A stretch of DNA of 64,000 bases from JAIOSM01 sp023143455 (GTDB lineage Bacteria > Desulfobacterota > Desulfobacteria > Desulfobacterales > Desulfobacteraceae): NCBI GenBank assembly GCA_030632885.1, contig DAOVTW010000005.1:1-64000 (forward strand), given 5' to 3'. Below are positions 18,240 to 27,113 of the stretch, one piece after another. The notes beneath the pieces are model-generated. The model worked only from the letters and a program-made list of their open reading frames with translations, had not been told where the DNA came from and made no database searches. The translations under genes and the position numbers were made by a program. The stretch's first letter is position 1. Every line of letters starts with the position of its first letter.

Positions 18240-18608
18240 ATGAAATATTTAATTGATTCAAATATAATAATTTACCACTTAAATGGTGAAAACTTTGCAA
18301 CTGATTTTATCGTTAACAATATAAAAGACTCTGCTATTTCCAGGATTACATTTATTGAGGTCTTATCATTTGATTTCACATCAGAAGAAGAAAGTATAAT
18401 AAAAGATCTATTAAATAGTTTCCAAATCATTGATACTTCAGAGGAAATTGCATTACAATCAATAGAAAATCGAAAAACAAAAAAAATTAAAGTCCCGGAT
18501 AATATAATTGCTTCGACTGCACAAATTAATAATTTAGTTCTGGTTACAAAAAATGTATCTGACTTTAAATCTTTAACTATTAAGTTATTAGATATTTTTT
18601 CAAAATAG
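18240..18608 (+). CDS. vapC: VapC-type PIN-domain ribonuclease toxin
   Basis: PIN toxins are Mg2+-dependent RNases. The acidic residues are present: D in YLIDSN, E in FIEVLSF, D in PDNIIASTA and D in TKNVSDF. The 122-residue length is normal. I start at the ATG 4 bases after the vapB stop, not at the GTG at 18222, since the family begins with the (M)xYLIDSN strand. The pair sits inside the glycan locus, between glycosyltransferase genes and legB. Confidence 0.82.
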   Translation: MKYLIDSNIIIYHLNGENFATDFIVNNIKDSAISRITFIEVLSFDFTSEEESIIKDLLNSFQIIDTSEEIALQSIENRKTKKIKVPDNIIASTAQINNLVLVTKNVSDFKSLTIKLLDIFSK

Positions 18609-18622
18609 TATGCTTATATATT

Positions 18623-19633
18623 ATGAAACTTAAAAATAAAAAAATACTTGTAACAGGCTCTGATGGCTTTATTGGCTCGCATCTGACAGAGAAACTTGTC
18701 AAAAAAGGATGCCAGGTAAAAGCATTTGTATACTATAACTCGTTTAATTCCTGGGGTTGGCTTGACTACTTGCCAAAAGAAACAAAAAACGAGGTGGAAG
18801 TTTTTGCCGGTGATATTCGTGATCCTTTTGGTGTTAGCACTGCAATTAAAGGATGTGATGTTGTATTCCATCTTGCAGCGCTAATTGCAATCCCCTATTC
18901 ATACCATTCTCCAGCCACCTATATTGACACCAATATCAATGGTACTCTCAATGTATTACAGGCTGCAAAAGAGCATAATATTGAAAAAATAGTTCATACT
19001 TCAACAAGCGAAGTCTATGGAACAGCACAATTTGTTCCAATAACTGAAGAGCACCCTTTACAGGGGCAATCCCCATATTCTGCATCAAAAATTGGAGCAG
19101 ACCAGATTGCCTTATCATTTTGCACATCATTTGATGTTCCGGTTGCAACAATACGTCCTTTTAACACCTATGGTCCAAGGCAATCCCTGCGTGCAGTCAT
19201 ACCAACTATAATTACCCAAATTGCATCAGGAAACCAAAAAATCAAATTAGGAGCAGTAAGTCCAACACGAGATTTTAATTTTGTTGATGATATTACTGAT
19301 GCTTTTATTCAAATTGCTGAATCTGATAACACAACAGGAAAAACATTTAATGCAGGAAGTAATTTTGAAGTATCCATTGGTGAAACAGCCAAACTTATAG
19401 CCCAACTTATGGACAAAAAAATTGAAATTATATCCGATGAAATTCGATTAAGACCTGAAAAAAGCGAAGTAAATCGCCTATGGGCAGATAACACTAAACT
19501 AAAAAGCCAGACTGAATGGAATCCCAAGTATGCAGGAATCAAAGGCTTTAAAAAAGGTCTTGATCATTGCATTAAATGGTACACTGACCCTAAAAATCTT
19601 TCAATGTTTAAAACCGGTATCTATAATATCTGA
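18623..19633 (+). CDS. legB: NAD-dependent nucleotide-sugar 4,6-dehydratase (LegB type)
   Basis: LegB removes water from a GDP- or UDP-GlcNAc to start legionaminic-type synthesis. The SDR fold is clear: NAD-binding TGSDGFIG (11-18), STSEVYG, and the catalytic YSASK (Y-x3-K), with RPFNTYGPRQ typical of sugar dehydratases. Length 336 is normal. Its 3' end overlaps the convergent legF by 33 bases. It is the only plus-strand gene of the pathway and probably shares a transcript with vapBC. Confidence 0.85.
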   Translation: MKLKNKKILVTGSDGFIGSHLTEKLVKKGCQVKAFVYYNSFNSWGWLDYLPKETKNEVEVFAGDIRDPFGVSTAIKGCDVVFHLAALIAIPYSYHSPATYIDTNINGTLNVLQAAKEHNIEKIVHTSTSEVYGTAQFVPITEEHPLQGQSPYSASKIGADQIALSFCTSFDVPVATIRPFNTYGPRQSLRAVIPTIITQIASGNQKIKLGAVSPTRDFNFVDDITDAFIQIAESDNTTGKTFNAGSNFEVSIGETAKLIAQLMDKKIEIISDEIRLRPEKSEVNRLWADNTKLKSQTEWNPKYAGIKGFKKGLDHCIKWYTDPKNLSMFKTGIYNI

Positions 19634-20308
19634 CATTATTGCTTCAAATACTTTAAAATCAAGTTCAGAATCAATATCCAAAGATCTTTCTTTAGGGATT
19701 AAATAACCTGAAGTTATAGCTGAATAAAAAGATTTATTCTCTAAAAACCATTTGGATTCAGCCATGTAGATTGCTCCTGTAGGCATATATACTATAGGAA
19801 CTTCCTGTCTTTGTTGATTAAAATACTTATTCCCAAAAACTGGAACAAGTTGATTATCTTGTTCCATAGTAAATGTCCAGTATGGATTTTTCCCTGGTTC
19901 AGCCACTGACACAACAGATTGAGCCTTTGATTTTATACAGAAATCTATACATCCATCGATATCCTCAGCCAGGGTCAAGGGTGAAGTGGGCTGCAAAAGC
20001 ATTATATAATCAAAATCTGGAATCTTATTAAGCGCGTGTATAATAACATCAGCAACAGTACTTCTATCTTGGGCAAATTCTTTAGGTCGTACAAATGGCG
20101 TATCACATCCAAAACTTTCAGCAACTTTAATTATTTCATCATCATCAGAAGAGAGTATCAGCCTGTCAATATGCTTTGATTTTTTTGCCGCTTCTATCAC
20201 CCAGGCAATAAGCGGTTTCCCACCTGCTATTTTAATATTCTTCCGAGAGACTCCCTTTGACCCGCCTCTGGCTGGTATTATTGCAAGTATTTTTTTCCCG
20301 TCAAACAT
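19601..20308 (-). CDS. legF: CMP-legionaminate-type cytidylyltransferase
   Basis: The 235-residue protein has the CMP-sugar synthetase signature IPARGGSKGVSRKN (10-23), RPKEFAQDRSTVADV and a C-terminal SLDIDSELDFKV metal region. It performs the last activation step, nonulosonate + CTP to CMP-nonulosonate. It is the last gene of the minus-strand operon, 6 bases after ptmE. The assignment to the legionaminate branch comes from its neighbours; sequence alone would allow NeuA. Confidence 0.82.
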   Translation of the reverse strand: MFDGKKILAIIPARGGSKGVSRKNIKIAGGKPLIAWVIEAAKKSKHIDRLILSSDDDEIIKVAESFGCDTPFVRPKEFAQDRSTVADVIIHALNKIPDFDYIMLLQPTSPLTLAEDIDGCIDFCIKSKAQSVVSVAEPGKNPYWTFTMEQDNQLVPVFGNKYFNQQRQEVPIVYMPTGAIYMAESKWFLENKSFYSAITSGYLIPKERSLDIDSELDFKVFEAIMSDIIDTGFKH

Positions 20309-20314
20309 AATAAA

Positions 20315-21379
20315 TTAGCCCCAAAATATCTCACCATATTCACCATCTGCAATCTCAAAATCCTTTTTATGTCCAATATCCATCCAGTATTCTCTAATCT
20401 GAAATATTACTGTTTTATGATCTTTTTCCATCATATTATCAAAAAGATCAGTCATATCAAAATACTTATCCTTTGGAATCATATTTATAACATCAGGTTC
20501 AAAAACATATATTCCACCATTAACAAAAAAACGCTGCACAGGTTTTTCATCAAGTCGGGTCAGTCTATTCCCCTCTTTTTGTATCACACCATAGGGTATC
20601 TGCATATTATATTCTCTTACACACATGGTTGCCATGGCATTACTCAGCTTATTATTATTCATATGAAATTTTATGAGCTGGTCAAAATCAATTTTTGTAA
20701 GTAGATCTCCATTCATTACTATAAAAGGTAAATCTGGTTTTACAGGAAGAAGGTTTATGCTTCCGGCAGTACCAAGCCTTTTATCTTCCCTCAAATATTC
20801 AATGCTAACGCCCCATTTAGAGCCGTCTCCAAAATATTCTTCAATCATATCTGCTTTATAGTTCACAGAAATATAAAAAGTATCAAACCCTTTGTCAGTA
20901 AACCCTTCAAGAATTGTTTCCAATACCGGACTCCCTCCAACCTTTAAAAGAGGCTTAGGACAAGATTCAGTTAAAGGTCGTAATCTTGTACCAAGTCCTC
21001 CAGCCATAAGGATAACAGGATTCTTTAATTTTGTTGCAGTCAGTATTTCATTTAAAATCTTGAGTTCAACGACTCTGCCATCGTGATCAATAATAGGGAG
21101 GTGATTTATCTCCTGTTCTTTCATTATTCTATGCATTGTCTCAGGATCGTCATCAATAGATGCCGTCAAAGGAGAAACATAATAAATACGTTTTACCGGT
21201 TCATCAAGACCTACACCTTTTAAAATTCCCCGACGGATATCACCATCTGTCACAATTCCTAAAAGTTTATTGTCAGCATCCACAACAAGAGCAACCTGAA
21301 GCGCACTCTTGTCAATCACTGCAATAGTTTCTCTGATATCAGTCTCCGGGCCTACGAAAGTTTTTTTCCAATCTTTCAT
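20315..21379 (-). CDS. ptmE: CBS-domain nucleotidyltransferase (PtmE-like)
   Basis: Two CBS domains occupy residues 1-120, with GIVTDGDIRRGI and HLPIIDHDGRVVEL as landmarks. A sugar-phosphate nucleotidyltransferase domain follows from 121, with the motif LMAGGLGTRLRPLTESCPKP and NGDLL. In Campylobacter PtmE makes GDP-GlcNAc for the legionaminic acid pathway, and this protein has the same architecture and setting. The CBS pair may bind nucleotides and regulate flux. It lies between legG and legF in the operon. Confidence 0.8.
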   Translation of the reverse strand: MKDWKKTFVGPETDIRETIAVIDKSALQVALVVDADNKLLGIVTDGDIRRGILKGVGLDEPVKRIYYVSPLTASIDDDPETMHRIMKEQEINHLPIIDHDGRVVELKILNEILTATKLKNPVILMAGGLGTRLRPLTESCPKPLLKVGGSPVLETILEGFTDKGFDTFYISVNYKADMIEEYFGDGSKWGVSIEYLREDKRLGTAGSINLLPVKPDLPFIVMNGDLLTKIDFDQLIKFHMNNNKLSNAMATMCVREYNMQIPYGVIQKEGNRLTRLDEKPVQRFFVNGGIYVFEPDVINMIPKDKYFDMTDLFDNMMEKDHKTVIFQIREYWMDIGHKKDFEIADGEYGEIFWG

Positions 21380-21496
21380 TGTCGCCTGCGCATATTGGTT
21401 AATTAAAATTTATTTACTATTGGCTTGTATTGACGATTTTATATTTTCTATTATACTACTTTTTCAAAGAAATTTCAAAACTTGTTTAATATTTTT

Positions 21497-22657
21497 TTAA
21501 TGAATATCAAAAAAGCTTTTCTTTAAAATATTTTTTAATTCAACAGTACTAATGACTTCTTTTATTTTTTGAGCGCTCCCAATTTTATCATGGGGTATTT
21601 TCATATCTTTTATATTAAATTTAAACTCTTTTGAACATACGTTCTTCAATGCTGTTAATATAGAATCTTTTTTAGGTTCACAGTCAACAATACTCTCTGC
21701 CCTTATTCTGCCCTTTTGTCTATCTCCGATATTAACAGTTGGGATCTTTAATGCAGGAGCTTCCAGGATACCACTTGAGCTGTTACCAAGTACGGCTTCA
21801 CATAAATGCATGGCAGATAAATATCTCAAATATCCAAGCGATGATATTGAAAGACATCTGTCAGGATGCAATTTAGCATAGTCTTGAATCATCTGGTTTA
21901 TATTTTTACCATCAGTGTCAGCATTGCTACCTGTAAAAATACATTTATAAGTTGGGTATTTATCAAGAGCTGCAAGCAGTTGTGCAAATTGTTCCCCTGA
22001 AGTATTTTTCTCAAGCGTTACCGGATGAAATGTTATCAGAAAAAAAGGCTTATCAAGTTTAAACCGAATAGATTCCTCCAATTCATCCCTTTTAAGCAAC
22101 TTCATATTCCTAATATTTTCCACACCTAACGAACCAACATTATAAACATGATCAGGGGATTCCCCCATTTGAATAATTCTATTTTTATATTCGTCACAGC
22201 ATGGAAAATGCAAATGGGACATCTTAGTTATTGAATGACGCAATGCTTCATCAATCAGCCCTTCTGTTCTTTCGCCTCCATGCACATGAGCTATAGGAAT
22301 CCCACATATCTGAGCAGCTGCTGCACAACAGAATGTTTCATAACGATCTCCCAATAATAGCAATATGTCTGGTTTTAAAACCTGTAAAAACTCACCATAG
22401 TTTTGAATTGCCACTCCCATTGAGGCACAGATTCCTTTGGCAGAATCGTCATTTAATTTAATATCAATACATTCAATCTCTTCTATCCCATCAGACTGTA
22501 TCTCTTCAATTGTATAGCCTTGATCTGAAACCAGATGAGCACCACTAACCAATAACTTTAAGTATAAATCGTGTGACTGTTGAATCTCAAGCACAACTCT
22601 TCTTAATAAACCATATTCTGCTCTGGTAGATGTAAATACCGCGATCTGCCTCTTCAT
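21497..22657 (-). CDS. legG: Hydrolysing nucleotide-sugar 2-epimerase (LegG/NeuC family)
   Basis: LegG/NeuC enzymes release and invert the 2-position of the nucleotide sugar to give the free hexose used by the synthase. The family opening is present (VFTSTRAEYGLLRRVV), with GDRYET, HVHGGERTEG, LGNSSSGILEAP and RQKGR. Length 386 is normal. It starts by a 4-base overlap with the PIG-L gene, so they are translationally coupled. A 117-base gap separates it from ptmE. Confidence 0.88.
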   Translation of the reverse strand: MKRQIAVFTSTRAEYGLLRRVVLEIQQSHDLYLKLLVSGAHLVSDQGYTIEEIQSDGIEEIECIDIKLNDDSAKGICASMGVAIQNYGEFLQVLKPDILLLLGDRYETFCCAAAAQICGIPIAHVHGGERTEGLIDEALRHSITKMSHLHFPCCDEYKNRIIQMGESPDHVYNVGSLGVENIRNMKLLKRDELEESIRFKLDKPFFLITFHPVTLEKNTSGEQFAQLLAALDKYPTYKCIFTGSNADTDGKNINQMIQDYAKLHPDRCLSISSLGYLRYLSAMHLCEAVLGNSSSGILEAPALKIPTVNIGDRQKGRIRAESIVDCEPKKDSILTALKNVCSKEFKFNIKDMKIPHDKIGSAQKIKEVISTVELKNILKKSFFDIH

Positions 22658-23409
22658 CTGATTATTTCCTTTAAAAGCATAAACGCCTCGGCATGTTCAC
22701 AATGCGCCATTGAACCTCTAAAGTTGCTCTGAGCACGTATCATCTCTTTACTTCGTGGCAAGGGAGACTCTTGAATCTCTTTTTTATAAGTTTCCATTAT
22801 TGCTACTTTTTGATCTATCCATTTGTCAATGCAAACAAAATGGTTTGGGATAAAGTTATTGCCGGCTGAGGGAAGAGCGTATTCAGTTTCACTGATGGTT
22901 TCCATCATATAAATTTTCTCAATAAAAGGATAACGAAATGTTTTTATGCAACTATTTACTATTGGAAAAATTGCTCTATGGTCACCATGCGCATCCTGAA
23001 AAAAAGGAATATATAAAATATTAGGACGGACTTTTGAAAAAGTAGCAGCAATTTTCTCAACTATGATGCTTTCATCTTGCAGGGAAACTGTAGTTGTTGG
23101 AATTCTTAGCTCATTTACCGTGCTAAATCCATATGCCTTTATCACACTACTGATTTCTTCAGCTTTTATTTTTACTTCTTTCTTTGGAAAACTTATGTGT
23201 CTATTTGTGTAATTAAAATACATAGGCAAATCACGCTCTTTCCCATCACTTCCCATTGTATAAATTTTACCATCTTTATCATTATGATACATTGCTGTAA
23301 TGAGTAATAAATGAATATTTACACCTTGTTCTTTGTGTCGTAATAATGTTCCACCACATCCCAAAGTTTCATCATCCGGGTGAACTGCAACAACCATAAC
23401 ATCTGTCAT
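22654..23409 (-). CDS. PIG-L family N-deacetylase
   Basis: PIG-L (LmbE-like) zinc enzymes remove acetyl groups from amino sugars. The zinc site is visible: AVHPDDETLGCGG (H10, D12, D13) and the later HGDHRAI. Length 251 is typical, and no membrane segment is seen. It is wedged between legG and the formyltransferase with 4-base and 1-base overlaps. It therefore probably acts on a pathway intermediate or product, freeing an amine that the formyltransferase could modify. Such a step is not part of the standard legionaminic acid route. Confidence 0.82.
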   Translation of the reverse strand: MTDVMVVAVHPDDETLGCGGTLLRHKEQGVNIHLLLITAMYHNDKDGKIYTMGSDGKERDLPMYFNYTNRHISFPKKEVKIKAEEISSVIKAYGFSTVNELRIPTTTVSLQDESIIVEKIAATFSKVRPNILYIPFFQDAHGDHRAIFPIVNSCIKTFRYPFIEKIYMMETISETEYALPSAGNNFIPNHFVCIDKWIDQKVAIMETYKKEIQESPLPRSKEMIRAQSNFRGSMAHCEHAEAFMLLKEIIR

Positions 23410-24305
23410 TAGAGATATTCTCCTATTAAGGGTAATGATGCAAACTCGGACGAATCTATCCAGATTGCGTTATCATAACACTTTATTACAATTCCGTTAT
23501 CCTTAACATCTATTATTTTTCCAGGCTCGATATCAAGTTCAATATTACTATACCCATCTGAAACCTCACGAGCGACCCATATTTTAATCTCCTGTCCCTT
23601 GTATTCAACATGTGCTCCAACATATGGGAAAGACAGTGCCCGGACAAGTTTATATATTGCCCTGCTTGGCATACGAAAATCAATTAACCCATCTTTTTTT
23701 GTTCTTTTACGCCATGTGTTGGTGGTGGAATTATCCTGAACAATTCTCCTATAAGTTCCTTTTTGCAATTTAGGTAAAAACTCTTTAATTTGTTTCAATG
23801 CTTGTTCTGTTACACGACTGTAAAGATCAATTGCCTTATCTTCATAAAAAATCGGAACTCTTTTCTGAGAAAGAATATCTCCTGTATCAGCACCTTCGTC
23901 CATAAAAAAAAATGTGGCTCCTGTGAATTCCATTTTATCTAATATCAATGCCCAGATCAATGGATGTCGTCCACGGTTTTTAGGTAATAAAGCAGGATGA
24001 AAACCAACAATGCCCATGGGTATCAAAGACATAAGCTCCATTTTTATCAGTTGAGACCAGCCAAAACAAAATGCAAGATCAGGGGCAAAGTTTTTAACCC
24101 AACTTTGAACTTTGCTTGAATTGATATTATCAGTCTTCATACAAGGGATTTTATTCTTTTCACATAATGGTTCGATCTCTTTAAAATCAGAATTAATTCC
24201 TGCCTTATCCTGTGTTATCACTGCAACTACGTTACCGCCTTCTTTTAAAATACTTTCCAAGGCATCAAAGCTGAATTGAACTGTACCTATGAATAAAATT
24301 TTCAT
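23409..24305 (-). CDS. Formyltransferase-family enzyme (amino-sugar N-formyltransferase candidate)
   Basis: The 298-residue protein resembles methionyl-tRNA and sugar formyltransferases that use 10-formyl-tetrahydrofolate. The core has FHPALLPKNRGRHPLIWAL with H103, and MDEGADTGDIL with D140. The Asn that normally precedes the catalytic His by two residues is Gly here (G101). A C-terminal OB-like part contains RKRTKKDGLIDF and VRALSFPYVGA. It overlaps both neighbours by 1 and 4 bases. An N-formyl modification of the nonulosonate is the likely job. Confidence 0.72.
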   Translation of the reverse strand: MKILFIGTVQFSFDALESILKEGGNVVAVITQDKAGINSDFKEIEPLCEKNKIPCMKTDNINSSKVQSWVKNFAPDLAFCFGWSQLIKMELMSLIPMGIVGFHPALLPKNRGRHPLIWALILDKMEFTGATFFFMDEGADTGDILSQKRVPIFYEDKAIDLYSRVTEQALKQIKEFLPKLQKGTYRRIVQDNSTTNTWRKRTKKDGLIDFRMPSRAIYKLVRALSFPYVGAHVEYKGQEIKIWVAREVSDGYSNIELDIEPGKIIDVKDNGIVIKCYDNAIWIDSSEFASLPLIGEYL

Positions 24306-25327
24306 ATCAATTCATCCTCGGAGTATGATTTTCCTGCAATTTTTCCAACAACTTCATCCCACTTCATAGGGCTGATACCATTTCCTGGTCTTTTAGCTGT
24401 CAGGTTCTTGGCTGTAAATTTTTCCCCTACAGCAATATTTTGAGCCGCTACAATACTTTTACGAACAATTGATATATTTTCCATCTCAGATTGAGTTGGT
24501 TTTTTAATCCCATCCCCAAGAGCTTTTTCTATATTCCTTATAGCTTTGATCATTGCAATCAATTCGTCAGGTTCCAATGATGCGTTGTGATCAGGTCCAA
24601 GTAAATTTTTGTCCAGGGTAAAATGTTTTTCAATAATTGTTGCCCCCATTGCTACTGCAGCTATAGAGACTTCTATCCCCTGAGTGTGGTCAGAATATCC
24701 AATATGTATTCCGAAAAAAGTATCTTTTATTGTTTCCATCGCTCTGAGATTAACATCATTCATTGGTGTGGGATATTGTGTATTACAATGTAAAATTGAT
24801 ATGTTGTGAAAAGGTATTCCAAACCCTGTGAACACATTAAGAGCAGCTTGAATTTCATCGAGATCAGCCATGCCTGTAGATAAAATTATTTCCTGCTCCA
24901 AAGAAGCTATCTTCCTCAAGTAAGGCAAATTAGTAATCTCACCTGATGGAACTTTCCATTTTTTTATTCCCAATTTTACAAGTATTTCAATTGTTGTCAA
25001 ATCAAATGGGCTTGATAAAAATTCTATCTTATTTAACTTACATTCTTCAATCAAAGACTCATGTGCCTCAAAAGACAACTCAAGTTTTTCCAACATTTCA
25101 TACTGTGTTTCTTTTTGCCCTGATGTCTTTATTTGATAATCTGCTTTTGCAGCATCTTTTGTAACAAGAGCTTGAGCTCTGAATGATTGGAATTTTATGG
25201 CATCAGCACCTGCTTTTGCCGCAACCCTTACCATCTTTTTTGCCTGATCAAGAGAGCCGTTATGATTTACTCCGGCCTCGGCTATAATGAATACTTTATG
25301 AGTATATTTATGAATATTCAAAATCAT
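24302..25327 (-). CDS. legI: Legionaminate/neuraminate synthase (NeuB family)
   Basis: This 341-residue enzyme condenses phosphoenolpyruvate with a 6-carbon di-N-acyl sugar to give the 9-carbon acid. All family landmarks are intact: AEAGVNHNG, AIKFQ, STGMADLDE, SDHTQG and EKHFTLDKN with both metal-binding histidines, then a C-terminal SAF domain (RPGNGISPM). It contrasts with the divergent paralogue at 13435. It is coupled to legH and the formyltransferase by 4-base overlaps. Confidence 0.9.
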   Translation of the reverse strand: MILNIHKYTHKVFIIAEAGVNHNGSLDQAKKMVRVAAKAGADAIKFQSFRAQALVTKDAAKADYQIKTSGQKETQYEMLEKLELSFEAHESLIEECKLNKIEFLSSPFDLTTIEILVKLGIKKWKVPSGEITNLPYLRKIASLEQEIILSTGMADLDEIQAALNVFTGFGIPFHNISILHCNTQYPTPMNDVNLRAMETIKDTFFGIHIGYSDHTQGIEVSIAAVAMGATIIEKHFTLDKNLLGPDHNASLEPDELIAMIKAIRNIEKALGDGIKKPTQSEMENISIVRKSIVAAQNIAVGEKFTAKNLTAKRPGNGISPMKWDEVVGKIAGKSYSEDELI

Positions 25328-25944
25328 TCCTCTTTTTGAGGTTTTCCATCTTCTTCACTTTTAATAACTATTCCTGCTTTAAAAAAAAAATTATCCGGTA
25401 ATTTAGCACCATTGACAATTGTTGCATTAGATCCAACAAAACAATTTGATCCAATGGTAGAGTTGCCATTCAAAATAGCACCGGTTGAAATATGAGTATG
25501 GTCACCAACTTTTGAATCATGTTCTATAAGGGACTTGGTATTTAAAATACAATTATTTCCTATTACTGCACCTGCATTTACACAAGCATGGTGCATGACT
25601 ATTGTACCATCATTTATTTTTGTATGCTTTGAAACATGGGCAAAAGGTGAAATAATTATAGGTATACTAAATTTTAATTCTACAAGAGCTTTGTAAAGCT
25701 TTTTCCTTAGTGTTGATGAACCCATCTGCCCAACAGTTATAAAAGCATAATCAAAGCGCTTCTTAAGAGCCGAAAGTTCATTGTCATATCCTATTATTGG
25801 ATAACCTAAACCTGAGTTTTGCTGATTTTTCCCTTTCTGTTCTACTATCCCGGCAATATTAAAAACTCCTTCTTTTTCAATAACATCAATACATGAATGA
25901 CAATGGCCACCTGCTCCAAGTAAAATGATTTCATTTTCAAACAT
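25324..25944 (-). CDS. legH: NeuD/PglD/LegH-type N-acyltransferase
   Basis: The N-terminal Rossmann-like part (IILLGAGGHCHSCIDVIE) and the C-terminal hexapeptide-repeat left-handed beta-helix (from about residue 85, with HTKINDGTIVMHHACVNAGA) match the PglD/NeuD acyltransferase family. In legionaminate synthesis this enzyme acetylates the 4-amino group made by LegC. I use the ATG at 25944, which has AGGA upstream, rather than the GTG at 25956. It overlaps legC by 8 bases. Length 206 is normal. Confidence 0.85.
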   Translation of the reverse strand: MFENEIILLGAGGHCHSCIDVIEKEGVFNIAGIVEQKGKNQQNSGLGYPIIGYDNELSALKKRFDYAFITVGQMGSSTLRKKLYKALVELKFSIPIIISPFAHVSKHTKINDGTIVMHHACVNAGAVIGNNCILNTKSLIEHDSKVGDHTHISTGAILNGNSTIGSNCFVGSNATIVNGAKLPDNFFFKAGIVIKSEEDGKPQKEE

Positions 25945-27085
25945 TGTTCCTCGCACTGCTTGGTAAATTTACAATTCTATCCCTGAGCCATTTTGCATTA
26001 TCTAACTCGCCCTTCTGACAATCTTTAAACATTTTTAGATCAGACATTAATTGCCAGGCAGGTCTTGTCGTAATACCGGAATCATTTGTAATCCTAAGCA
26101 ATTCATCTCTTTCTTTCTTACCAGAAGTAATCACGGCGTTCAACCAATAATTGCTGGTACAACCTTCTGGTTCTTTTACATAATCACACCATTCAACATC
26201 TTTTAAAAAAAGGCTATATGAATTGGATAATTCTCGTTTATCTTTTAAAATTCCTTCCAATTGTGTAAATTGTGCACATGCAAGAGCAGCATTCAAATTA
26301 GACATTCTAAAATTATATCCAATCTCATCATGGGCATAATCCCATTGGTGATTTACTTTTGCTGTGGTTGTAAGATGTTTAGCTCTATTTGCCAATTTAT
26401 CATCATTAGTGATAATAGCTCCACCTCCCCCACAGGTGATTATTTTATTACCATTAAAGCTTAAAATACCTATTTTTCCAAAAGTCCCGCAATGTTGTGA
26501 AGAAACCTTTGAACCAAGAGCCTCTGCAGAATCTTCCACAACAGGAATATCCCAATTTTCAGCAATCTCCACAATCTCTTTTATTTTACATGGAAGCCCA
26601 AAAGTATGCATGGGGACTATGGCAGAAATTAGTTTGCAAGTTTCTTTATTAAAGGCTTTTCCATTTTTTTTTTCAGCATTTTGATCAAGAAATCGGCTAA
26701 GAGCATCAGGGCATAGCCCTAAAGTTTCTTTATTGACATCAACAAATACTGGATTTGCATTATTATGAACTATGGCATTAGCTGTAGCAACAAATGTTAA
26801 AGGTTGTGTGATAACTTCATGACCTTCTCTTACACCTGCTATTTTAAGAGCAAGCTGCAATGCTGTAGTTCCATTTACCATAGCAACCACATTATTTACT
26901 CCAAGATAATGTCCAAGTTCATGCTCAAATTTTGTAACATACTCACCAACACTTGATACAAAAGTTGAATCAATAGCATCAGCAACATATTCCTTATCAA
27001 CATTTTTAAACCGTGGCTCATGAAGAGGTATAAGTTGATCTGTTTGATACCAATCTCTTACAAAACTTATTAAATCACTGTACAT
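25937..27085 (-). CDS. legC: PLP-dependent sugar aminotransferase (LegC type)
   Basis: A DegT/DnrJ/EryC1-family enzyme that adds the 4-amino group to the keto sugar made by LegB. Landmarks are NGTTALQLAL, PVVEDSAEALGS and the PLP-lysine motif SFNGNKIITCGGGG. An upstream extension to 27202 is open, but it overlaps the radical SAM gene by 89 bases and reads as its shadow. The ATG at 27085 gives 382 residues, the family norm, starting MYSDLISFVRDWY as in LegC proteins. Confidence 0.88.
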   Translation of the reverse strand: MYSDLISFVRDWYQTDQLIPLHEPRFKNVDKEYVADAIDSTFVSSVGEYVTKFEHELGHYLGVNNVVAMVNGTTALQLALKIAGVREGHEVITQPLTFVATANAIVHNNANPVFVDVNKETLGLCPDALSRFLDQNAEKKNGKAFNKETCKLISAIVPMHTFGLPCKIKEIVEIAENWDIPVVEDSAEALGSKVSSQHCGTFGKIGILSFNGNKIITCGGGGAIITNDDKLANRAKHLTTTAKVNHQWDYAHDEIGYNFRMSNLNAALACAQFTQLEGILKDKRELSNSYSLFLKDVEWCDYVKEPEGCTSNYWLNAVITSGKKERDELLRITNDSGITTRPAWQLMSDLKMFKDCQKGELDNAKWLRDRIVNLPSSARNNV

Positions 27086-27113
27086 AAGATATCCATTAAA
27101 AAGAAAAATTAAA

